Assembly (NCBI RefSeq): GCF_001625305.1
Contig: NW_017803157.1
Location: forward strand, 133,991 to 197,990
Direction of reading: 5' to 3'
From: Branchiostoma belcheri
Lineage: Eukaryota; Chordata; Leptocardii; Amphioxiformes; Branchiostomatidae
Length of the DNA: 64,000 nucleotides
The notes beneath the pieces are model-generated. The model was not told the origin of the DNA and ran no database searches. It was given only the letters and a program-made list of their open reading frames with translations. Below, one piece after another: positions 1 to 11,500 of this stretch. The position numbers and the translations under genes are program-made. Positions within the stretch are counted from its first letter, which is position 1. Every line of letters starts with the position of its first letter.

Positions 1-250
1 TGTAGATATTTTACGTTAAATTTAACTGTAAAGTAACGATCAATATTACACATTTCATATGACACAACGTACAAACGCAACCAAAGGGGCGTGGTTTAAC
101 TTAATTTGGGCCATGAGTTGCTAATAACTAAATTAAATACTGATGAAAAAGTAACCAAAGTCTGGCAGAACAGAAATTCGACAATATGGTACATGGAATA
201 AATAAAAATAATAAAAAAAGTACCAATTTTTTTTACATTTAAAGTGTCAG

Positions 251-3200
251 GGCGATGATCAAGGCGGCCATCTTGAATAATGACTTTCTGAAGTATCTGG
301 AGGAGGATCAGATCGACACCATAGTGGACTGTATGTACAAGAAGGAGGTTCCCGCTGGGACTAAGGTCATCACTGAGGGGGAGATGGGGCTCCACCTGTA
401 CGTCACAGAAGGTACTGCAGTCTTCTAGTTGCAACAATGAATCATTTCATAGTGAATGATAAAATTGAAAAGGGTCTAGATCAAATAACAATTCATCTCA
501 ATTCAATTCAACCTGAGTGTTGGTTAAGATTTTTATTTATATATTTATTCTTTTATGAAGATTTAAGGATTGACATATAGGTGGTTGACATAGGTGGCTA
601 TCACCTCTTCAAGATATCAAACCTAAGGCCACATTGTAAGGTCCCCTGCTCTTGTGTGGTCATAGATGTGGTGGGCTGATTTACTTTTTTTTTCTTAAGA
701 AAGCTTAAAAACAATGACTTTTATGCCCGCCCCTTTTCTCCCCACAGAGGGTGAGCTTCAGGTGTCTAAGGAAGGTAAGATCCTGAGGAACATGGGCAGA
801 CAGACGCTGTTTGGAGAACTGGCGCTGCTGTACGACTGTGAGCGTACTGCAACCGTGCAAGGTAAGTCTTAAACATCTAAAACAACAACTCAAAGGCGGT
901 ATTAAAATGAGCTATAATCACAGTACAAGGCAGTGCAATGTATTATCATGTAGCCAGAGTATGGAGACTAATCACAAGCGTCTATTCCTGTACGTTTCGC
1001 TCATTCGGTGGTTTATTCAGTGGTCATAGCTCATTCATTCGATACATTCAAAGATAAATACATGCAGCATACATCGTTTATACCATACATGTTGTCTTGT
1101 TCTTCAGCACTGACGCCTGCACGACTGTGGACAATAGACAGGAGGATTTTCCAGCTCATCATGATGAAAACAACCAAAACCAAACTAGAAGCATACGTCT
1201 CGTTTCTCAAGAGGTATGTTGTTTCTTTCGACTCGGTCAGTTTCTTCAAGATCATGATTGAACGTTACGTCACAGCCGCCATGTTGGTTGGTTAAACCTG
1301 GAGGAATATAACCTGTATTTGCAAAGATAACGTCATAAATACATTACCAGTTAGTTAAAAATCGGCTAATGTTCTCTCCACAGCGTCCCACTGCTGCAGA
1401 CCGCGTCAGAACAAAACCTTGTGCGGATCGCGGAATGTTTGGAGGAGGTAAAACCTTTCTTTATTGCCTTTTTGGTGGCGCCTCAGGGGCGGAACCCTCT
1501 TTCTTTACTTTATTAGTGACACCGAGTCATTCCTTAGAGAAGTCATTCATGACTTAACAACAAACTTTGCGGCTTTTAGTACAGATTTGGCTGTTAAGTC
1601 ACGACGCATTTCTGTCTTCATTGTTTAGGAAACGTACGAACAGGGACAGTACATTGTACGGCAGGGGGAGGTAGGAGATTGCTTCTTCATCATCATGGAC
1701 GGCGAGGTGAGTACAAGATCAACTACGTACCGTATCGATTTCATGATCTTAGCGCCTTATATGGTAAGTACGTGATCATGATGTTTAAAATGGCGGCCAT
1801 ATTGATCTCGTTCCCAGGTTCGTGTGACTGAGAAAGTTGGAAACAGAATCCAGGAAAAACGGAAGCTCAACCGAGGAGACTACTTTGGGGAAAAAGCACT
1901 TGATGGCCAAGGGTAAGGGTTTGCAACATGCTAGTCAAAGTTCGACATTATAGAAAAACATTGACCTTGAAAATTATACTTTTAAACGCTTTTGAGTACA
2001 TAAACATTAGATATTAGAATTGTGAATTCGGCTTCCTAATGTTTTTTTCCTGCTATGCTTTTTTACCAGGGATGTGAGGACTGCGAGCTGCATAGCGGAG
2101 ACTCCCATTGTCAAGTGCCTACTGTTGGACAGGGGGTGAGCGGACATTTCTATCGTTTAACTGTCATTTAAACGTTAACGTTTAGAGACATTGTCTGATT
2201 TTTGCCTAGTTCAAATTCCAAGCGAAAGATCGCATCCAACGTTGCTACCTATGATTAAAATGATAGATTTTGGATATTGAATATTAATTGATCTGAAGTG
2301 TCATGACGCAAAGTCCTCATTTTGTTTTACAGACCTTTCATGAAGCTGATAGGGTCTCTGCAGGAAATGAAAGAAGCTCTCGCCAGGTAAGGAATTTGTT
2401 TTCTTGCGAAATATCATGTTACTTGAGATGCCGGTGAATATTTGTGTGCTACTTGTGCCTTAAATTGACAACATTTTCTTCTTTACATATAATGCTTCCA
2501 GTGACACTGACCCTTTGAACATATATGTAACTTCGAAATATAAAAATAATGATAAAAATTTGTAGTATTGTTTCACCCCTATTCCAGACGGCCTGGTTCG
2601 CTACCACGACCTCAGTCAGAGTACACCGACGAAGAGATATTGCTGAAAGATCTCGAAACCATCGCAACTCTGGGAGTCGGTGGCTTTGGGCGTGTCAAAT
2701 TGGTAAGTACAATGCGGATCGATCCACTTCACAGCATTATTTTAAATAACTTACAAACGAGGATGTACGCTTATTGTGGAGAGGGATAGTGTAACGGGTA
2801 GTCGTGTAAAGGGTCGTGTGACAAAGCATTGATCGAACAAGTGTTACGTTGCAATTAAATAAGTAGAAGATGATTCAGGTTGATCATAGGTGACCATGAA
2901 ACACTGCCTGCTCTTGCTGTTCGAAGGTCCGCTGGAAGGACAAGTCTTTCGCCCTGAAGTGCCTAAAGAAGCGCCACATCGTCAACACCAAACAGCAGAA
3001 GCATGTGGCCTCGGAGAAGAAAATCATGATGGCGGCCAACTCGCCCTTCATCATCAAGTAAGACAATTTATTTTCTTAACCCAACCCTCTCCATAACTGG
3101 GGACTACCCTTGTTAAACACAGAGAGATAAACACGTTTTTTTTTTACAATCGCAGCTAGACTAAATTGAATCTCGATCAACTATCTGCTTTCTTTATGCA

Positions 3201-6200
3201 TTTCTGATGTGAAATTCTCCTACTTGAACAGACTGCATCGCACATTCAAGGACAACAAATATGTGTACATGCTGATGGACGCGTGCTTGGGAGGCGAGCT
3301 TTGGAGCGTGTTGAGGGACGAGTAAGTACTTACACTTCTCAATAAGGCGATTTTATTTCGGAGATCGACCTCGATGCGCTGGTAGCTATAGGCATCCGTG
3401 TTGTTGTAACTCTAAGCAGCTCAGGCCTCGTACATTCTCATGTCAAAACCTTGCGGGATTCTAACAGAAATACGAATCTAAAAAAAAAGACCGTTTTTTT
3501 TTACAGTGTTGTGATGCATACCAGTGAGTAAAAAAAGGCCTTGCCATCAAAATTCACAATCTACCGTTTTATACAACGGGACTTTTTATATATATATAAA
3601 TGATAGTTTATTTGTTTATTTCTTTATTTATTTTTAATGGTTGTCGTTTGGTTGTTTTCAGACAGTCGTTCCCTGACGCCACGGCTCGGTTCTGCACGGC
3701 GTGTGTGATCGAGGCTCTGTCCTACCTACACAACATGGGGATCGTCTACCGGGATCTCAAGCCGGAGAACCTCCTCATCGACCAGAAGGGCTACGTCAAA
3801 CTGGTGCGTAGTAGAAATAAATTAACGTTCCAAACGAAGAAAAATATATTGCACATAGGAAAATAAACTTTGTATCGTAAAAAAAAGGCTTTTGTTAGCT
3901 TGAAAATAAAAATAAAAAAACCCAATCGTCAAAACCTCTTTTAAACAATTGAAAAAGATTATCAAAGCACATGCACTTCATCAAGAAAGTTTGAAAAACA
4001 CACCCAAAACGATGAGAGAACGTAACGCATCCATGCTCATAATTTTTTGTCTTGGCCGCAGTGTGATTTCGGATTTGCCAAGCAGATCGGCTATGAGCGC
4101 AAGACGTGGACGTTTTGCGGCACTCCAGAGTACGTCGCACCGGAAATCATCCTCAACAAAGGTCACGACCTTTCCACTGACATCTGGTCCATCGGGATCC
4201 TCATGTACGAGCTGCTGACTGGGATGTAAGTTTAGAGCTGGTTTTCATTGTGCACTTAACGTCTGTACCGCTAGGAGCGCCCCTTTTCTACATGTTTATT
4301 TTAAAAATGTCAGTTCTGACACTCTAAATAACCAAAGTCAGATGAACTCCAGCATCAATGAACCAGTTTTCCAGTTAAAACAATTAACAGCATTGTTTGT
4401 TTTAATAATTGTTTGAATGCAATAGTAAGGGCAAAATTATTGTATTTTTCATGTTGCTCTGCACATTTTCCTTTTCCTCTGCTTCTAGGCCTCCGTTTTC
4501 TGCAACTGACCCCATGAAGACCTACAACCTGATTCTGAAGGGCATCGACAGCATCGACTTTCCCAGGAAGGTCGGCAAGATGGCGAAGGACCTCATCAGA
4601 CGACTCTGCAGGTCAGGGGCAGACAAACCCTACTTTTGACCTAATTTTTTCATGTATCCATCCGCCCTGGGCAGGCAAGGCCTCATCACACAGATCTCTC
4701 ATTATGCTCACTCAACTGGTAAAATAAACAAAATTTTACCAACGTAGGAAAGTGTAGACCCTACCTGTTCTTTCTAGTCTCCAAACTGGACCAAAATATT
4801 CAAGAGAAAAATGATTTTCAATGATATTAACTAGGGACTACATTTTGGTGGCCTCTACTGCACAACGAAATAGTGACGTCTGTCCTCAGGACACCTGAAG
4901 TAGGTTACATCATGGGCTATAAGGTTATGGTATCATGCTGCAGTTTTTGTGTTAAGTGATGTTTACACATTACTTATTTGTTTTTTGGATTCCCCACAGA
5001 GAGAACACTGCTGAGAGACTGGGCAACCAGTCAAACGGCATCGCAGACATCAGGAGACACAAGTAGGTTTAGTATATGTTCTTCTTCTTGCAACTGTGCA
5101 TTCATATCTGTTCATACGTTTCCAATGCGTCATGCACTGTTTAAATTCCGGTTGCATTAATGAATTTGACATTTGCCTTTTGCGTCATTATCACATCCCA
5201 TTTGCTCATGCATCAGTCAATCTCAATCATTTTCCTGTCAACAGAAAACGTATTCGATTTTCGCATGTAGTGTTTTCTCCCTGTAAGATTCATTTAGTTT
5301 ATAGAACATATTTCGTATGCATACTGTTATGACTTAAACCTGATTTACGTCAGATTCCGATTTACGTTGCTCTCATTTTAGATGGTTCCATGGGTTTGAC
5401 TGGGAAGGTCTGAACAACATGACGATGTCACCTCCGGGTCCGCTGAAGAGGAAGGTGGGTGGAAAATCTCATCTGTAATGGACCAAAGCTGACCACGGTC
5501 TGACGTAGACTACTTAATTACGTCATACAATGTCCTTCTGTGCCCTCGTAGGGCACATAATCGCATGTATTATGGCCTAGGGAAAAATGCTGATACCCGA
5601 ACGACCCTAGAAAAACTGCCGACCCTAGCCTTTTTTGGTGGATCCCTGCAAGGGACATAAATTTTTCGAGCTAATTATGATCTCCATGATCTGACACCTG
5701 AGTGATGAAACATTGTACAATCAGTTTTCCAACAATGACATTGAAAATATGAGTGTCCTCATGTAAGGCCACACCAAGTAAATTTTATGGATGACGTCCG
5801 CGCGCGCATTGATTTTGGCCTGTTCCTAGAAAAAAAAAGAAATTCCGCTTCCTGTAACTATGACCAAAGAGTCACGACAGTGCCGCAAATAGGTTTGTAC
5901 GGACCAAAGCTTATAAAGCATCAAGCAAGACTTCCATTAGGAATTCAGTTTGGTACATGCTGCCACATTTGAAGAAACTTGCTGACCGCACCATCTATCT
6001 CCCCAAAGCACAGGACGACAAGTGCTGTTCCACCTGATTTATTCCTGTTTTGATGATGAATAAAAAAATTCTTGCTTGTTACACTGTGTCACCTCATTCA
6101 ATTTGTGTCCTAACATTTGTCGTCTCTTAGTATATTTCTAATCTAGGCATCTTGTTTTTTAGGGCCCTTCTTGTTTTTTTTCGCCCTCTCGCATTAGATT

Positions 6201-6797
6201 TAGGGTCTCCAAAGGACGTCATCCATAAAATTTACTTGGTGTGGCCTAAGCTCTACTTCTTAAATTGTGTTATTCTTAAGTCTAAAAAAAGAAAAGAAAA
6301 TTTTTAACTACCGACCCTAATTTTCCAGGACTGAAACAGGAAACACAGAATTTTCTCTAGGCCTAAGCATTCTATGACGAATACTAATCATTCATCTATT
6401 GGTTAACCAGAATCTGTGACAGAATTATGTCATTATGTTAGATCCATGATGCAACAGATAACTGGCCCACAGTGAACCACATAGTATTTTTTCGTTTAAG
6501 GGACAGAAGCACTTTACAGACAATTTGACTATAAAAAGACGACACGACGAATGCACGTAAGTAATACAAACTTGGCAGTCTTGCAGCATCTCCCAGGACA
6601 CTCAAAGTAAAGTTAAGAAACTGAAGACACAGCAGTTCTTGAATCTTCGCTGAGATACGACCATGACCATTGATTTTCTGTCTTTTGTGTTCTACTTTCA
6701 GATTAATGGTCCATTTGATGCGTCCAACTTTGATCCGTACCCGGATGACAATGAGAATCCCCCAGACGAACTGTCTGGCTGGGACGTTGACTTTTAA
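251..6797 (+). CDS. PRKG2: cGMP-dependent protein kinase, type II-like (5' end outside window)
   Basis: Serine/threonine kinase activated by cGMP. Seventeen exons: 251-411, 748-861, 1108-1213, 1384-1447, 1629-1706, 1818-1912, 2070-2135, 2333-2386, 2588-2702, 2927-3057, 3232-3321, 3662-3803, 4062-4225, 4489-4611, 5000-5062, 5382-5454, 6702-6797. All have GT/AG ends and compatible phases, giving 577 residues. Residues 75-90 ([16 protein letters not shown]) and 197-212 are the phosphate-binding cassettes of tandem cyclic-nucleotide domains; both keep the RT pair typical of cGMP sites (T87, T210). The kinase has a Gly loop at 275-280, Lys295, catalytic Asp389 in [11 protein letters not shown] 407-409, activation-loop Thr422 in [10 protein letters not shown] and APE 431-433. 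The protein ends GWDVDF. The tail (PPDELSGWD) and core ([19 protein letters not shown]) look closer to PKG2 than PKG1; this is from memory, not a tree. About 100 or more N-terminal residues (dimerisation and autoinhibitory region) must lie upstream. The ATG at 255 is internal, not the start. Confidence 0.92.
5767..6246. mobile_element. MITE family A, subfamily 1, in PKG intron 16
   Basis: Terminal inverted repeats of about 35 bp start GGCCACACCAAGTAAATTTT and end with the complement, flanked by TAA on both sides (5764-5766, 6247-6249), the target-site duplication. There is no transposase reading frame, so it is non-autonomous. It shares its interior (aattccgcttcctgtaacta) with the copy at 59921. 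Confidence 0.85.
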
Positions 6798-8581
6798 GTC
6801 CCGTTGTCTCGTCCAGCCAATTAAGGCACAGGAAGATGCCTTCCGGTACATCTTCCCAGTCAGATCTACCGTTAGGACGCCTGTAATCAAATAGATCAGT
6901 TACCTTCCAATCATTGCAAGAGTCAGGCTCAATCAGATGAGAGTAAAAAGGAGACGACCTAATTTTCCCCAGATATCGTTTAGAAAGAATCAGAGATGCA
7001 CCCTGTAGTTTTGATGATTACCAGTGGCAATTTAGGTCAATCTCGTCACACTCTTTGACCCATTGCCCACGTCATTGCTTCGGTAAGGTGACGTGTCCTG
7101 AACAACTGGGGTCAGTCTTCCTAAAGTAGAGCAAAGATACATTCTGCTCTATAGTCAACAGATAGAAAGCTTAAAGTTTACAAAACATTTTATTAGGCTT
7201 TAATCGACGATGTAATATTGCTATTGTCAACGATAATTAAGGCTTAATGACCCGCCTTGAGGTTTCTACGGTATTACATAACGAATGACCAGTGAGCTGT
7301 CACCACTAAACTACTGAGCAAGCAAAGCATGATGGCTGTTAAGCTGATAGAAATGAGGAATGTAATTGCTCAACAATCCACGGCCCACCATTTCGAACTT
7401 CAATTGAAATATATGGTAAACATCTAAAAAGTGAGCTGTCAAATATCACCTTCAGTTTTGTAACTATTGCAAACTCACATTGATAGGGTAGCTTGGCCTC
7501 CAAATTTTTCATTTAGCCCCAAATTCTTCTTTTTTAAACAGGCACAAACTCATTGTAGGCCAGTGTTTTTTTTCCAAGGAAATAAAAAGAAAGAAAACCT
7601 TTCAGCTACAAAATGTCAGTAATTAGCAAAATATGCCAAAAAAGGCTGTTTATTGTTGGTTTGGATGCTCTCACCAACGGCTGCTCAAAATGGGCCTTCT
7701 GCGCCTGCACGTAATGGTGATCAATGCCAAAGACAGCCTGGCAAAATAATTCTATGAACTAAACTCTCTACTTAGGCAACATTTAATCATTGTCTTAGTT
7801 AATGCCATTGACATCAAACTCTGGTTGGAATATATTTAATACTAAGATGTTGATATTTAGTTTTTATTTCATCTAATCAAAATAACGACTTCCAAGAAAG
7901 ACTGGTATCACACGATGTAATAATTATCACAACGATGCTACTGCATAAACAGTAGTTTTGACAGTCTTTGTATCATATAGCTCTGTATAAGTTTCTTGAC
8001 AACTTTACTCTATCTAACAATGTACAGAAACTGAATATATCTTACAAATCAAAAATTTGCTGAACAAAAGGCAACTTTGCTTCAAACTATCGAATGAATG
8101 TACGTATCAGTAATGATATGTTTTCACAATCTCAGGCAGAGGGTTCAGTCAGCTACTAACAGCAAAGATTGTTCAACACAGGCTAATCTGTATTGCTAAA
8201 CATCACAGGATTACGAGGCACTAGCGGCTAGTCCCTGTTCCCTGTTCTACATTATACACGTAAGGTCACTAAAGGTATAACTTCAAATAGTCTGGACTTC
8301 ATTCTGTACGACTTGACTTTATAATTGTTTTATTAAAGTTGGAATCTTGGAATGTTCCTTTTTAATATTTCCGAATGACTACGATTTCTTTGTCCATCTT
8401 GGATAGATTTACTGAAACAACAGGCTTACAGACACTTGTCAAGGACACTTGTCAATCACAACATTGATAAGGTCATTATCATATAAGAGTTGTTGTTTTG
8501 ACATTGTATGTGGAATAAAAGTAGTGGGGGTCCTTTTGAATAATCCAAATAAAACCATACTTCTCGATACGTATCTAGATG
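6798..8581. other. Intergenic region between two convergent genes
   Basis: This is the 3' flank shared by the PKG gene (+) and receptor gene 1 (-). It is AT-rich with no coding exon that I can support. It should hold both 3' UTRs. An AATAAA on the + strand near 7579 could end PKG, and one on the - strand at 8328-8333 could end receptor 1. Confidence 0.5.
8328..8333 (-). terminator. Candidate polyadenylation signal of receptor gene 1
   Basis: TTTATT on the + strand reads AATAAA on the - strand, about 250 bases past the TAA stop at 8582-8584. Position and sequence fit a cleavage/polyadenylation hexamer. Other AT-rich hexamers occur nearby, so usage is inferred. Confidence 0.4.
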
Positions 8582-11500
8582 TTATGCATATGTGGCTGCC
8601 CAGTAAATGATGTTCAACACTACGAAGGTAAAAGGAAACATGATTCTTGAAATTTTGTCTATTCGGTTCACGTTTTCATCTTTGATGAGTCTTTCGGTGA
8701 TCTCAGAGAGAGACAATCTTCCTCCAAATGTTCGGAACCACCCGAGTCTTCCCATGTCCAAAGACTGGATGAATGAGTTCCTTCGCGGCTCTTCGTTGCG
8801 AGCCGGATCTTCACTCATAGAATTTCTTCGTCTGTTACCTGAAAATCCAGCGGCGTTTCCTAAACTATCACGCCGTTTCTCGGACTGTGCTCTTCTTGGT
8901 CTTGAGGGGAACGTCGCTGCCTTTACAAACCCGAACCGGTCGCTGGTTGCGAATTCTTCACCACCGCGCATGCTCCTGATCCGTCCGTTTCTGGTTATTG
9001 TTCTGACGTCATCATCTTCTACGTCATCAGCATCCGGGTACCTCCGTCCAAATGAGACGCCGTGTTTTCGGGCGAATTTGGAGTAAGAATGCCCCACTAC
9101 ATCCGCCACGTCAACGTAATATCTGTGTGGCCCTTTCCGCTTTATCCCTTTTACGCCTGGTATTTTCTCTATCCCAAACGGCGTCTTGCAATCAGGGCAA
9201 CAATCCCCTCCGCAACTCCTGATGGTAGTCTCGTTTAGTCTCGATCTTGAAGCACAATTCACCTCTTTATCTGGTACTTTCTTTGGGGCTGTCGTTCTTT
9301 CAATAGTCTCTTCGATAATTTCGATGTCTTTGGGATCTCCCCCGTTACCTTCGTCGTTGACGAAGTCCATCACTCGAAGGCGCCTTCTTATTTTACCAGT
9401 TGAGGTGAGATCTACGATGTCGTCCGAGTCGTCCGAATCTTCCATCTGATGTATAATCCCTCCTGCCGGCTGTACTCTCCCCATCTCCATCAGGTCTCCG
9501 TTTTGCTCCTGTGGGTTTGTAGTAAAGGTGCCAAAGGAAGGCAGTTAACACACATATCACCGGAGACTGATCTGACTGAATCTTTTGTTCTTGTGCCTTT
9601 ATGCATGGTAGAGAACCTTGGACGCTTGATGTGTCAATTTGTCTTTGTGTCGGTTTTTCCCTCAAAGGTACTGTAAACAGGGGCCCCTTTGTCAACATGA
9701 TAAATATATCCATACTTCCAGGGACTGTGTTTGTCGTTGTACCCACCTTACTTTAATTGACGTCAACTTTCATAACCCATACCAATTTTGAAAAAGAGGA
9801 TAAAATTTGAATTCAACGTACGTGCCCACAATACTGACTTCAACCCCATTTTTCGCCCATAATTGACAAACTCACATCATATGCTTTTTCTCACCAAAAA
9901 AAAAGGTGTATACCTGACACTTTCGCAACTACTCGGGCCTTCTTTAACTCTACCGAAGCTGGAAGATACATTGTTAGCAGAAATGCCAAAAGCAATAATC
10001 CATGGATCACTTAGGAACAAAATTAGCTCAGGCCGACAGAACCACGGGATAGATGGTGTAGATAGAATGTCAGGTGTCACGCTTCATTCTGCTTACATCT
10101 GATCATAGCTCTCGCTAGTTAAGCTGCATGTTTCATTTACCACGTTGCCATATTGGCTGTCATATTATGTTTATACAGTGCACACGACTGCAATAGTCAT
10201 TGCCATGATCCTGTTTCAAAGTTTACACTAACTGAAGTTCAAATGAATCTGTTAGGGGGTCCAAACCAACATAACCTTTTAATTTTTCAGCCTAACACCT
10301 ACCAGCCAATCGATGTTCGCCATAGCATGTTTAGAACCTAATGCCAAAAATGTGAAATTCCGCAATGACAATAGTATTATAATATTAAGTAGCCCGAAAT
10401 CGAATTGTTCCTTCGTATTACCCAGACCTATCCACATACCAAATTTCATAACAACAGTTTTTTTTGTTTTGTTACTATGCGTTAAACTACTCAAAAAAAC
10501 ATGAATACAGACACGAACACTACATTAAACACATTGCCAAGGTGGTAAGATATAGTCACCTCCTGGAAGCTTCGACTGTAAGCAAGTCTTCTCCACTTTC
10601 GCCTGACACCTTCCTTCTTTCTTCTCTTCATGGTGGCGGTGTGGTAGTGGTAGTTGACGGCGGCATACTCCAGCAACGCGCCGAAAACAAAAATGAGACA
10701 CCCCACCAAGTACACGTCAATGGCCTTCACGTAAGAGATCTTGGGGAGTCCTTGACGTACCGTGGCGTCGAGATTTGTCATAGTCAGCACAGTCATGATG
10801 CCTGCAGACAGACGAAATGGATTATGCAAAAAATACGATCGAACAGTCTGCAGTGCGAAACGCCTAAAGCTATGACAATAAATCATTCATCTTACATGTC
10901 ATAGATCACGTCTTAATAATCTGTTAGATGTAAACTTGCCACAGGGTTATAGTGGCATATTGGTAAGTGCTCGTGTATCTCGCTACGAAAATGTGTCAAA
11001 TGTACTCCTACTCTAGACCAATATCGACTTGTAGAGCCCTTAAATTTATCATTTCTGGCGTGGCATTTAAGAATAAAGTATTATACAGCCTAGGGATTCA
11101 TAATTTTGCTTACTACTGATGTTTCTAAGAGTTGTGGATTTAACCAGTTCTATAGATCGATGATGACACTTACAGCTGAGACTTACGTTTAGTTCAATAA
11201 ATCCCCACGGTATATTGATTAATATTGGAGAAAAGGCTGTACTAAACTTGCTTGCGACAAAAAGTTTACACTTAAACTGTATAAAGTAACTCTGGTTACC
11301 CAGAAGAACCCGCGCAGCAGAGGCATCAGGACTGATCCAAAACGAGACCCAGGAAACAGCCACCACAAGGCATGACGGGAGATACGTCTCCGATATGAAG
11401 TATCCCATGTTCCGTCGAATCACGAAGGAAAGAGCAAGCCCAGAAAACTGTCCTGCAAGGGCAGACAATGAGTCTTTCACCATCTAGAGTTGATAGAATA

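Noticed and set aside
255-257. ATG at 255 as the PKG start codon
   Set aside because: It lies within the first cyclic-nucleotide domain, just after a convincing acceptor at 245-250, and the family has about 100 more residues before this point.
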